Origin: Oryzias latipes
Lineage: Eukaryota; Chordata; Actinopteri; Beloniformes; Adrianichthyidae
Reading direction: 5' to 3'
DNA: 64,000 nt
Assembly: GCF_002234675.1 (NCBI RefSeq)
Contig: NC_019866.2
Location: 15,219,261-15,283,260 of the forward strand
Shown here piece after piece: positions 9,801 through 32,094 of the stretch; within the stretch, counting starts at the first letter, position 1, and the number at the start of each line of letters is the position of its first letter. Position numbers and translations under genes: made by a program. The notes below the pieces were generated by a model, which worked only from the letters and a program-made list of their open reading frames with translations, had not been told where the DNA came from and made no database searches.

Positions 9801-12800
9801 CTTTGAGCTTCAGCGTCTGCTGACCCCTCTGTCAGTTTACATGGTCTACTACTTGATGGCTGAGTTGTTGTTGTTCCAAAACTCTTCCATTTTGTTATGA
9901 TTGATGAGAATTTCTGTTGGAAAAGGCCTCTAGCTGTGTTACGACCCCTGGTAGTTGTCTGCTTGTCTTGTGTGTGTGTGCGTATGTGTATGCATATGTG
10001 TTCTCAGCTCATGTAGAAGTCCAGCTCCTGCACAGCTGCTGACTCCGCCCCTCTGCAGCGCTGATTGAGGCTGCTACCTATGGCCTGGCTTGGAGGGAAG
10101 CTTAAAAGCTCCGAGGATCCCCTGCTCCAGTGGGAAATTCCTGAGTGGGAATTCGTTCTTCAGCCTGCCCCTGCTGTCCGCCTGGCCTTAGCTTGTGAAA
10201 GCTTCTGGTTTCCCCCTTAGCTTTGATTCTGGCTTTGTCTTTTTGTTACATTTACTCTTGTAGTCTTTTTGTTTGCATTTTGAGTAATTCGGTGTCTTGC
10301 TATAAAGCCTGAGAATTTAAGTTATCCTATTATTTGTTGCACCTTTGGTGTTGAGTTGATTATTTCTCTTTTAGTCCCCTATGAGTGTTATTTGTCACAG
10401 AATAAACGGCTGCGTGGCCAACTTTAACCCCGCCCGGTTATCATAATTTTCTTTATGTTACACATTTCTACCTCCTCTCTGAAGAGGGACGTAACAAGCT
10501 GTGATGTAGAAGCTTAGCTGGGCATTTTGATGCATCTGCTTGCAGACAACTAGATCCTTGTAAATGGTCGTTTTCCTTGTCCGAGCTGGCATCTGGCTCA
10601 AAAATGCACGGCTGAACAGCTCCAATATTGCTTGTCATTTTTATTGCACTGGTAATGTTGGGTGGAGGGGCTGTAAGCTAGCGGGAGGAAATGTAAACTG
10701 ATGGATGATGGGAAGTGCGGCTGGCTTTCTCTGCACCAACAGTCCTGCCCACAACTCTGTGGTGAATATCTGACAAACTCCTGCTGCTCTGCAGAAACTA
10801 TGTCCTAGAAAACAACACAGGTTTTTAACTAGGCAAAAAAGGACACAATCATACTTAAAAAGCTACTGGGAACCCTTTTAAAATCGATCAAAAGTGGAAT
10901 GTGGGCTACATGGGTTTGTTTTTATTGTAGTGTTTTGTGTTTTCAGAAACAGCAGCACAGTATGAAGCCAGGATTGCTGTCTTGCAGTCACAGCCTTCAG
11001 ACTGGAGGAGAGGACACAAAACGGTTTGTTTGCAACCGTTTCCCTAAGTTATTCAATGTAGTTTTTGCATATGCTGGACTTATTTGTCTCTGTCGCTGTT
11101 AGACCAACAACACAAGAGGACACACAGACCTGGATCCCTCAGCTAGTGACTCCCCAAAATCTGGCATTTATGGCATCGTGGAAGAAGCAGCTCCCTCAAG
11201 GGACAAGGACCAACGTCAGCCTTCAGAGCTAGAGGGCGTGGTGGAAAGAGAAGGGGGTCCCCTCACAACGGAGGGGTATTTCTCCAACTGTGACTCAGCT
11301 TCGTTGTCTTCCTTCTCCATGGACACACCCTCTTTGCCTAGAAAACTCCTCACTCAGGACGACACGGATTCTCTGGTGTCCACAGGAACACTGGTGCCCG
11401 AAGCCATTTACCTGCCGCCAGCTGGACATCGACTTGTCACGCACAGTGACTGGGATGTTCTTAATGCACAAGTAGGGATTAGAAACTGAGGTCTTGTTTA
11501 TTTCTTATATGAAAGACGAGTCAAACCTTTAGCCTCCCAGTGCATTTTGTATTTAATAAGATTATTGTTTGTCGGGCAGCTGTCAGAGCTGCGTGGGGAG
11601 GTGAGTCGGCTGCAGTCAGAGAAAGAGGAGCTGGAAAGAGAACTGGAGACCCAAACCAACCAAACTCATAAACAGGTGTGTTTGTGTTCTCATACGATGC
11701 ACAGAACATGTGAGCTGAAGAGCTGAAGCCCTGAATGCTCTTGCAGGTGTCATTGCTGCAGTCTCAGGTGCTGGCGTCAGAAGGCCTCCTCCAGGATCTG
11801 CAGAAGTCTTTCAGCCAATCACAGAATGCGGTGCAGAGCCGACTGGTGAGTGGGACACGATGTCAGAGCGAATGGAATTATCAGTATTGACCTGTTTAAA
11901 AAATGATGAATCTATGAAAAACTTGGTGTCTTAAAGTTCCGGCTGGGCACAAACCGCAATTATTAATTTCTCCTTTGTGATCAATTTTCAAACAGTTAAA
12001 ACTTCTGTGAACTAAAGGGGACACCATCCATATGTTCCTACCAAATCAGAGTCCCTGATTGGTCAAAGTTCTACCTGGTTTAACTTTCAACACACAATCT
12101 TTGGACACGCATTTTGCCTGAAAACAGTAGTAGAAACTTGAGTAGCGACACATGAATGCGAGAGTTTTGAACGTTGAAGCTTGAAGCACACATAATGCGC
12201 GTTAACATAGACTTATAATATAAAGTGGTCACTTGAACGAGCGTCACCGAGGGCGGTGTGAACGTAGGTTTAAAGATATGGTAAGGACATTAGAGTAGAA
12301 CCGCTGGTCTTCCAGAGAGGAAGCCTCCTGGACTCCACCCTGGGAAGGTGTTCTGGTGATGTTCCACTAGGCGGAGACCCCGGGGAAAACCCAAAACATG
12401 CTGGAGAGACCACATCTCTCTGCTGGCCTGGGAGTACCCACAGAGGAGCTGGAGGATCTGGGGAGAGAGAATTCTGGGGAAACTTTTCTTGGACTGCTGC
12501 CATAGCAACATGGAGGAGTGAAAGAAAATTGACGGATGGAGCTGACCCACATGGCACTCCTTCATCTTGTTTTTTTTTTTCATTCATTTTCATGTTTGGC
12601 CTCTACTTCACTGATCACACCAACTGTGCATTTTACTCATGGTCATGGACTCTGACCTGAACTTTAACAGCCATATCAAGTCAGTAACATCAGCGGCATT
12701 TTACCATCTGAAAAACATTGCCAAAATCAAAAACATAATGTCAAAGCCAGACCTGGAGATACTTATTCCTGCATTTGTCTCCAGTAGGTTAGACTACTGT

Positions 12801-15414
12801 AACGGCCTGCTCACCGGCCTCTCCAAACGAGCTGTAAAACAGCTTCAGTACATCCAGAATGCTGCTGCTCGAGTCCTGACCAGAACCAGGAAGTATGATC
12901 ACATTAGTCCTGTGCTCAGGTCTTTGCACTGGCTCCCTGTACCTCAAAGAATAGACTTCAAAGCAGCTCTGCTTGTGTACAAGTCTCTCCATGGCCGAGC
13001 ACCAAAGTACATCTCTGACATGTTAGTGCCATATGAACCATCTCGTACTCTGAGGACCTCAGGGGCCGGCCTCCTGTTTATTCCCAGAGTCAGAACTAAA
13101 CAAGGGGAATCAGCGTTTCAATATTCTGCAGCTAAAATCTGGAACAGCCTCCCTGAAGGCGTAAGACAGGCCTCTTCTGTGTTCATGTTCAAATCTAGAC
13201 TTAAAACATTTCTGTTTAGCCGTGTATATGACTGAAAGATCCTATCTGCACTTTTCTTTCCTTTCCTTCCTTTATTTTTAAATTTTAAATCAATTTTCAA
13301 ATTTTTTTTTCTTTTTTCTTTTAAAGTAAATTTTACGTTGATTATTTCTATGATGTATTGTGATTTTAATGCATTTTTCTGTTTTGTGAAGCACCTTGAA
13401 TTACTTTGTGTACGAATTGTGCTATACAAATAAACTTGCCTTGCCTTGCCTACTCATGTGAAGGAGATGTTGACATAGGCTTTTATTTAATATAGGCGGA
13501 GTTGTCTCTTTCTCAGCGGAAAATGTGCAGTGATCTGTCCAGACTGAAAGGAGAAGAAGTCGAGGAGAGTATTTCAGACACCAGTTTGTCGCTGTCAGCA
13601 ACTCTGCATGTAAGGTTACTGCTTTACCTTCACATTTATAGAAGTTGCATCTCCTGCTCTTCCTCTTCCTCCCTTTAGAGGTGCCACAGTGACTCATTCG
13701 TCTCCGTCTAACCCTATCCTGTGACGCTCCATACATGAAACATGTATGAGGTTTACATGTTGTGGTAACTGGAATTGAAACCTGCTGGGAGCTCGTTTGA
13801 GTTCTGCTTTTGTTGAGGAGAAAACATTCAAATCTCATAAAAAGAAAATACAAAAAGTCACTTTTATGAGCAACTTTTAGATGTAAAATATTACAGAATA
13901 AATGTTTTGTTCTGCACTGCTTTGTTATGATTGTCTTATCTGCTCACGGTTGAACTCATCCATCAGGGGGCGCACTGTGAGGAGCGCCTTCGCATTGAAA
14001 TAGTCAACCTGAGGGAGCAGCTGGACACTCGTTCAGAGGAGAATGGTCTGTTAATCATCCTTCCTGTCGCTCGTCCCAAAGCTAAAATTGTTTCTTAATT
14101 TGTCCTCTTGCTTCCTTCCTGCTCTGGCTTTGAACTGCTGTCATCAGAGGTTTTAGAGGGTAAGTGAGCCGCCCGAGCTTTTATTATTAGACTGCTAAGC
14201 CAATTAGTAAGTGCTGTGATTAGTGTGAGGTGACCTTTCATTCGGATTTATTTAACCCTCAACACTTCTGGGCTGTGTGACGAGAACAGGATTTTCTAGC
14301 TCTGTGAAAACTGACGGTCACACTTAAAGGACTCATCTGGAACTCTAATAATGTCTTTGCATTGGCTCAATTTAAAGTGCCATGTTTGGGATTGTGTGCA
14401 CAGTGCAGCTGTCCACACTGAGGACAGAGGCAGAGAAGATCCAGGCTCGGAAGGACCAGCTGCAGGCTGAGCTGCTGGCCTGCCGCACTGAACTGGAAGG
14501 CCTGCGGGTGGCGCTCACACACGTACAGGGCACCAACAAAGCCTTGGGCACTGAAAAAGTAAATCCTGCTCTGAGAACTAAATGTCCCTTTTTAGCAACT
14601 GTAGGGTAAAGTCATTGAAGTCTAGTATTTTTATTGATCCCCTATTATATATATTTTTTGAAAGTATTTATGGTAAAGTCATGGTAAAGGTGGATTTGAA
14701 GAAGATGTTAAAGAGACTACTACCATATAGGTGTTTGAAGTGACAGCTTTGTTAAATTCAGTTTTTCAGACATGCAAAAGAACAAAGGGAATTCAGCCGG
14801 TGTTTGAGAAAGCCAGCATTATATTTCTCATTTATTCTCCAGATGATTCATCCAGATAAAGTCCTGTTTTTTCTTTTCTTTCTGGGCTGACAGGCAGCTT
14901 TGCACCAACAGTGTCTGGAGCTGCGCAGCCAAGTGATCAGCCTGCGCTCGCAGCTGGACACCAGCCAGGCTGTTCAGAGAGACTTTGTAGAACTCTCCCA
15001 GTCGCTGCAGGTATAGAATGGAACGACTGACTTAACCTGTTTTACAATACAAAAGTCATTGTTGGTTCCCCTCTGTGAACGGAAAAGGGGGAGGGATATC
15101 TCAAACAGTTAGTGATGGTTTTGATCAATACGTTCAAATTGTTTTTGATGTTTTTAGACGTATCAATTTAATTTAGTCAAATCTGTTTTGTTGAACAGTC
15201 AAAAGCAATTTCTGATTTTTACACCTGTCTGTTTCAGTTTATTTCAGTGACTGTTTTGGATTTCTCTTTCATTTGCTTTTCTGTCTTCACATTTATGACC
15301 TTCATCCTCCTCTAGGTCAAAGTGGAGTTGATACGGCAAGCGGAGAGTCTGGAACAAGTCAAAGAAATCTTGGAAGAGGGAGTCAGAGAAGCTGAGTCTG
15401 CTGATGCCTCTTGA
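6834..15414 (+). CDS. rabep2: Rabaptin, RAB GTPase-binding effector protein 2 (complete, 12 coding exons)
   Basis: Rabaptins are coiled-coil effectors that bind active Rab5/Rab4 with Rabex-5 on early endosomes and promote fusion and recycling. Coding exons 6834-6858, 8522-8677, 10947-11023, 11103-11471, 11580-11675, 11747-11845, 13496-13609, 13967-14045, 14148-14159, 14404-14558, 14894-15010 and 15316-15414 give 465 codons plus stop, all in phase. The product is Gln/Glu/Leu-rich coiled coil at both ends with a Ser/Pro/Asp-rich acidic linker. The linker motif DTDSLVSTGTLVP..IYLPP and the C-terminal FVELSQSLQVKVELIRQAESLEQV are characteristic of rabaptins. RABEP2 rather than RABEP1 is supported by the short length (human RABEP2 is about 569 residues, RABEP1 over 850) and by the neighbouring atp2a1, its neighbour in human. 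Confidence 0.9.
6859..8521 (+). other. rabep2 intron 1
   Basis: AT-rich intron of 1.66 kb. I see no mobile element, RNA gene or coding signal in it. Confidence 0.5.
8522..8677 (+). CDS. rabep2: rabep2 coding exon 2
   Basis: Acceptor TTTCTTTGCAG, donor GAG|GTCAGT. Encodes N-terminal coiled coil (LQAQLAECQAQVEHWQGVAT). Confidence 0.88.
8925..9930 (-). pseudogene. Tc1/mariner-like transposase, decayed
   Basis: Reading right to left, broken frames give the usual Tc1-like order: helix-turn-helix remnant with RRELHGMGFHG and QMQWCKARR (9541-9760), the strand with DGRVWV, then EWGCFLGLKLGPLVP.KGTL, LWEQFG.GPFLFQHDCAPV (the second catalytic Asp region, near 9330) and the C-terminal PINTLLNLVDSLPRRV....GGPTSY (9020-9120). 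Several frame changes and stops separate these pieces, so it cannot encode an active enzyme. Clear inverted termini were not found. Inserted in rabep2 intron 2. Confidence 0.85.
9937..10496 (+). mobile_element. Solo LTR of a retroelement, 560 bp, with 5-bp target duplication
   Basis: Starts TGTTACG and ends CGTAACA, a 7-bp inverted repeat with canonical TG...CA ends. AGCTG is present directly before (9932-9936) and after (10497-10501), an exact 5-bp target duplication. Internal signals fit an LTR: a TATA-like TTAAAAG near 10100 and AATAAA near 10401. No gag, pol or primer-binding site is adjacent, so it is a recombined solo LTR, probably of Gypsy or ERV type (class not resolved). Confidence 0.8.
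10947..11023 (+). CDS. rabep2: rabep2 coding exon 3
   Basis: Acceptor TGTTTTCAG, donor ACG|GTTTGT (weak but in phase). Encodes AAQYEARIAVLQSQ, then a basic patch. Confidence 0.85.
11103..11471 (+). CDS. rabep2: rabep2 coding exon 4 (acidic Ser/Pro linker)
   Basis: Largest exon, 123 codons, acceptor CGCTGTTAG, donor CAA|GTAGGG. Carries the linker with SGIYGIVEEA, EGYFSNCDSASL and the rabaptin hallmark SLVSTGTLVP..IYLPPAGH. Confidence 0.9.
11580..11675 (+). CDS. rabep2: rabep2 coding exon 5
   Basis: Acceptor GTCGGGCAG, donor CAG|GTGTGT; 32 codons of coiled coil (LRGEVSRLQSEKEELEREL), the start of the second coiled-coil region. Confidence 0.9.
11747..11845 (+). CDS. rabep2: rabep2 coding exon 6
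   Basis: Acceptor CTCTTGCAG, donor CTG|GTGAGT; 33 codons of coiled coil. Confidence 0.9.
12295..12545 (+). repeat. RTE/Rex3-like LINE 3' fragment
   Basis: Resembles the 3' end of teleost non-LTR elements: words CCTGGACTCCACCCTGGGAA, GGAGACCCCGGGGAAAACCC, CTGGCCTGGGAGTACC and a terminal GACGGATGGA. Translation is broken. Family assignment is from memory of the consensus and is tentative. rabep2 intron 6. Confidence 0.55.
12639..13450 (+). mobile_element. 5'-truncated L2-like LINE with reverse-transcriptase C-terminus
   Basis: An open frame of 198 codons (12639-13235) encodes the C-terminal part of a non-LTR reverse transcriptase: SSRLDYCNGLLTGL, LQYIQNAAARVLTRTRKYDH, LHWLPVPQRIDFKAALLVYK, and a terminal KSRLKTFLFSR. 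It is followed by the typical 3' tail GTGCTATACAAATAAAC and a short TTGCC repeat (13436-13450). The coding part is intact but lacks the catalytic domain and endonuclease, so it is a dead insertion. Same strand as rabep2, in intron 6; not a host exon. Confidence 0.88.
13496..13609 (+). CDS. rabep2: rabep2 coding exon 7
   Basis: Acceptor TTAATATAG, donor CAT|GTAAGG; 38 codons. The preceding intron carries two LINE fragments, yet the acceptor and frame are intact. Confidence 0.9.
13610..13966 (+). other. rabep2 intron 7
   Basis: 357 bp between two well-supported exons. No repeat or coding signal recognised. Confidence 0.5.
13967..14045 (+). CDS. rabep2: rabep2 coding exon 8
   Basis: Acceptor TCCATCAG, donor ATG|GTCTGT; encodes coiled coil RLRIEIVNLREQLDTRSEEN and ends in phase 1. 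Confidence 0.85.
14148..14159 (+). CDS. rabep2: rabep2 coding exon 9, 12-bp micro-exon
   Basis: AGGTTTTAGAGG between a TCATCAG acceptor and a GTAAGT donor. It adds E-V-L-E and keeps phase 1 on both sides, so skipping it would also leave the frame open. Support comes from the strong sites and phase match; it could be an optional exon. Confidence 0.65.
14404..14558 (+). CDS. rabep2: rabep2 coding exon 10
   Basis: Acceptor TGTGCACAG, donor AAA|GTAAAT; 51 full codons of coiled coil (LSTLRTEAEKIQARKDQLQA). Confidence 0.9.
14894..15010 (+). CDS. rabep2: rabep2 coding exon 11
   Basis: Acceptor GGGCTGACAG, donor CAG|GTATAG. Begins the conserved C-terminal rabaptin motif with RDFVELSQSLQ. Confidence 0.9.
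15316..15414 (+). CDS. rabep2: rabep2 last coding exon 12
   Basis: Acceptor CCTCCTCTAG; encodes VKVELIRQAESLEQVKEIL and ends ADAS with TGA at 15412. The C-terminal coiled coil is where rabaptins bind Rab5. Confidence 0.9.
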   Translation, partial: VKVELIRQAESLEQVKEILEEGVREAESADAS

Positions 15415-15905
15415 GTTGTTGAATATGATATTTAAATCATACCGGATGGACCAAAACAAAAACCCCAGAAGAGAGGGTTGTTTTTTTTAAAACCACTGAA
15501 ACAGAGACTTCGGTAGAGGAACCACTGGAATTTTCAGCAATGGTGCTGCTCCTGAGAATTTTTGTTTTCAAAAAACCTGAACAGTAAAAACCTGGATCCT
15601 GTTCACAAAGGACTGATTCACAAACCTTTCATGTGCCCCAACTGATCTGATCACCAGAGTTTCTTACACTATTTTGTCATTTTTAACAGAATTCTCCCTG
15701 TACTTTACTGACAAGACTTTAAGTGTCAACACTATTGCAAAAGACCTGTCAATTATAGGCAACTGCAAATCACTCAAAAACATCCAAAACACTCCACTTT
15801 TCTATAAAATACCTGCTTTTATATGAAAGTATCATGTTTTTGTATGAAGCTATGCCTTAACAGCCATCAGAATTTAATATATAAAAAGAGACTAAGTGGA
15901 TTATT

Positions 15906-15911
15906 AATAAA
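15906..15911 (+). terminator. rabep2: Poly(A) signal candidate of rabep2
   Basis: AATAAA about 490 nt after the stop. A second candidate lies at 16045-16050 within the palindrome described separately. Confidence 0.5.
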
Positions 15912-16031
15912 AAAACACAAGTGATGCACTTTTGGGATATTATACAGTATTTTTTTTTTTTATCATTTTCAAACACCTGTTTTTATTTTCCTAAAAAGTA
16001 TACGAGCTAGAATATATATTTTATACACCTC

Positions 16032-16050
16032 TTTATTCTTTAAGAATAAA
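16032..16050. terminator. Palindromic two-strand poly(A) signal between rabep2 and atp2a1
   Basis: TTTATTCTT-T-AAGAATAAA is a perfect 9-bp inverted repeat with one spacer base. It reads AATAAA on the + strand (16045-16050) and on the - strand (16037-16032). It lies 630 nt after the rabep2 stop and 252 nt after the atp2a1 stop, so it can end both convergent transcripts. Function is inferred from position. Confidence 0.6.
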
Positions 16051-16288
16051 ATAAACAGAATAGCGTTCACATAACTTCATTATATATTATATTAAGTACA
16101 TACACAGAAAAATGTTTTTCAGCTCTTTTTTTTTTTTTTTTTGGTGTGTATTTTCAAATCACTTTTGTATTCATTCCATTGATCATGTGACTTCTGGCGC
16201 CCTCTCGTTCACACGGAGCGCTTGTCTCTCTCTGTCCTCCGAGTCTCGCCGCCCTCCTCGCCTCAGATTCTTCAGGTCTCCATCGCCT

Positions 16289-29368
<13,080 letters not shown>

Positions 29369-29599
29369 TCAAGAAAAAAAGGGGATTAAGAAAAAAATGA
29401 GCATATCAGTCTGAGCGACTGAGGCTGAAACTCAAACCAAACAGGGATGTGTGTTCACCCACCACTTTCTTCACGCGTGGGATTGGGATTAAAAACCGGC
29501 AAACCCCCCCTGCATTTACTCTCTCCTTCTCTGGGCTGTTGCTCCCCTCTCTGAGCCCTGGCTGACAGAAAGTGCAACCCTCCAAACTGCCCTGAAAAG

Positions 29600-29610
29600 T
29601 TTTATATAGC
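29600..29610 (-). promoter_or_regulatory. atp2a1: Candidate TATA box of atp2a1
   Basis: Minus-strand GCTATATAAAA, 253 bp before the start codon. A start site about 25-30 bp downstream would give a 5' untranslated region of roughly 220 nt. A TATA promoter suits a highly expressed muscle gene; no direct evidence in the sequence fixes the start site. Confidence 0.5.
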
Positions 29611-30159
29611 TGTAAAAGTCCCCTCATTGGTGCCCAACTGGACATGCAGTCACCTCCCATTGGTGGAGAACGTCACAGATAGGTGGGCAGGGATGGCCTG
29701 TGGTAAAGAATAGACAGGAAGGGAGATAAGGGGGTAAGAGAGGGCAACAACTGCAGAGGGGTCTACTGCCCTGCAAGCTGAAAAGAGATGGGCTGAGGAG
29801 TGCATGCATTCTAAGGGACAAAGAAGAACAGCTTTGATTTAGAGGTGACTGGCACATGTGAGCTTACATGTCTGCCAACTCATAAATGCTTCCCAAGATG
29901 TAAACATCAACAGCTTTTGAGGGATGGAAGGTGTAAACATCCCATTTCTTTATCAATTGCTTCCAATATTACAGGTTGTTTTGTAAGATTATAAAGGGAC
30001 AAAAAGTTCTTTGGACACTTTTCTTTTATAATTAACAGTTATGTACATTTTTTTCACTTCTTCATTTCAGTGATTTTGATTCTGTCAGAGTGAAACAAAT
30101 AAATGTATCTCAATTTTTTTGTTACATATGTGACATAAATTATGTCTTTTGCACCATGA

Positions 30160-30405
30160 AAGTAATTCCCAAAGTGTGAGCAGGATCGGAAGATTGCAGA
30201 TTCGATTCCCGCCCTGCGCGCCCGTGTATTGAAGTGTCCTTGGGTAAACCCCCCCCCTTTCTCCTGGTGGGTATAGGTTGGTGCAAGTGTTTGGCAGCGG
30301 GGCCACCATCAGTGTGTGAATGTGTGTGTGCATGGGACTGTAAAACATTTTCGGCCTTCTAAGAAGAAAAAAGAAAAGCTCTATATATGTATACGCCATT
30401 TTACC
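30160..30405 (+). repeat. tRNA-derived SINE
   Basis: Contains a B-box-like GATTCGATTCCC (about 30206) and the tail common to many fish SINEs: TGTCCTTGGGTAAACCC, ACCATCAGTGTGTGAATGTGTG and CTCTATATATGTATACGCCATTTTACC. Degenerate copy. Confidence 0.7.
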
Positions 30406-31329
30406 ATAAGGAAAACCGAAAACAGAAATGTAAATACATTTGTTCATGTCTTTGAACCATTTCAATGGGCCTTTTATGCTTATTAGTAAAAAGAAAATAA
30501 TTCTGGACTGAAATGAGCAAAATAGTAGCCAGTGTCTAAAGGCAGTTTTGAGAGAAAATCAAAAAAATTATATTAAGAATTATTGTTTGTATATGAGTCA
30601 ATGAAATGAAAGACAAATTAAATAATTTTAAAAAGTGTTAAATAAATAGGTTCACTTCATGATGAAGGCATTTAAACTTAAAAAAAATAGTTGCTGTTAA
30701 AATGATTTAATATTGTAATTCAATTTAGGTAATTTTGAATCGAGCCAACTAATAACTAACATTCATTGTTTCAGAAGGTGCTGCATAAGTTAAAAGATGG
30801 AAGAGGATTTATATTCAAATGATAAACCATAATAGCCATTTAGCAAGTGGAAGCCGAATAAATAGGAAACTTAATTAATTGAATTATTTAAATGCTAAGA
30901 TTAAAAGATGTGTCTTCAATTTTCATTAAGAATCTCTACTTAAGCAGAAATAGTCTGTGTTATAACCGTCTGATTACATTTAATAATTTAAATGTAATCA
31001 ATCAATCAAATTTAACAGCTGAGGATAGAAACTCAGACAAAACTACCAAACTATAGAATTTGTGTTTTTTGCTCAGAAAGAAAAGAAAAACTAATTTGTG
31101 CAAAAATCTTTATTAACTTTAGAGCAGAGTGGAGGGAGAATTGTCATTTGTACTTTTTCCAGTTCTAAAAAGTTTGAAATAGTTTGAAAACAATCTTTGG
31201 GAAGACCTCAAGGCAGCAGTTTGTGCTCAGTTCAGAGAGGTTGGTTACTGTTCTTGATTTCATTACTGTGCCTTTCTGAGTAAAATGACATGTCTGACAT
31301 GGATCCAAATCCTTAAACACAAAGGACAA

Positions 31330-31353
31330 TATATTATATATATATCTATCGTT

Positions 31354-31414
<61 letters not shown>

Positions 31415-31462
31415 TTATTTATTTATATATATTATATATATTTATCGTTTATCTATCGTTTA
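31330..31462. repeat. (TA)n-rich microsatellite
   Basis: About 130 bp dominated by TA dinucleotides with TATCGTTTAT interruptions; directly abuts the left end of the hAT-like element. Confidence 0.9.
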
Positions 31463-31662
31463 TATCAGGGGTCTGCAACCTGAAGCTCCGAAGCCTCATG
31501 CGGCTTTTTTATCCCTTCGTTGTGGCTCTTTGGCTTTGAAGAAAAATGCTAACAATCTGAATTAAAGGTACGTTTTTTACTTACATTTTTTCATTTATGT
31601 TTAGTTCTGTAACATTTCAGATTACTCAGCAAAGTGATGGTAAAAAGATTCATCTACTGTCC

Positions 31663-31682
31663 GGGGGGGGGGGGGGGGGGGG
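31663..31682 (+). repeat. Poly-G tract (20 G)
   Basis: Uninterrupted G20 inside the hAT-like element. Confidence 0.9.
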
Positions 31683-31898
31683 TCCTTTAGAATACGTTTA
31701 AAGCTCATTTTATGCTGCACAACAGTATGTAGCTGCAAAATACTGTACTCAGGAGTATCCTATTTAACACAGGATGAATTTTATTTTGAAAGGAAAATGT
31801 GTGTGCTTCTGTCAAAAGTAAAAGAAGTTAAAATTGCTACATTTAGAATTTAATTTTTGGAAAAAAATTAAAAGCTACATTTCATAAAAAAGCTGGCG

Positions 31899-32094
31899 TA
31901 ACCCTTGTGCTATCCCATCGGATCAAGATGACCATTGACGTGTTCTCCCTACCATGACAAAGGTGGATAAAGGTGGAATCCATAGACACCAGTGAAGATC
32001 ACAAATCATTGAAGAAAAAAGTTCAGTGCACTGTCTAGTGGGTCTAGATGACCCAACTCCCAACGTTAAAGTGCCTAGGACAGCACAATTAAGG
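31899..32094 (+). mobile_element. TTAA MITE, copy 1 (piggyBac-like)
   Basis: Left end TAACCCTTGTGCTATCC; right end decayed (GACAGCACAATTAAGG). Core words CTCCCTACCATGACAAAGG and GGGTCTAGATGACCCAACTC are shared with copies 2 and 4. Nested in the hAT-like element. Confidence 0.8.

Larger units (their letters stand above)
8763..10885. repeat. Dispersed repeat X, copy 2, interrupted by a Tc1 remnant and a solo LTR
   Basis: 8763-8845 (AAAATTGTCTTTTTGGTGTT, TTTTTTGATGATGAAGGACA) matches 41290-41360. 10503-10885 matches, in reverse, repeat X at 33950-34425. The two halves of one minus-oriented copy therefore appear split by about 1.6 kb of later insertions. Intron 2 of rabep2. Confidence 0.6.

Noticed and set aside
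12639..13235. Intact 198-codon frame as a possible host gene
   Set aside because: The peptide is the C-terminal part of an L2-like reverse transcriptase with its usual 3' tail; it is a 5'-truncated LINE insertion.
30206..30217. B-box-like sequence as a tRNA gene
   Set aside because: No cloverleaf can be formed around it and it is followed by a typical SINE body; the similar box near 63679 was rejected as a tRNA gene for the same reason.
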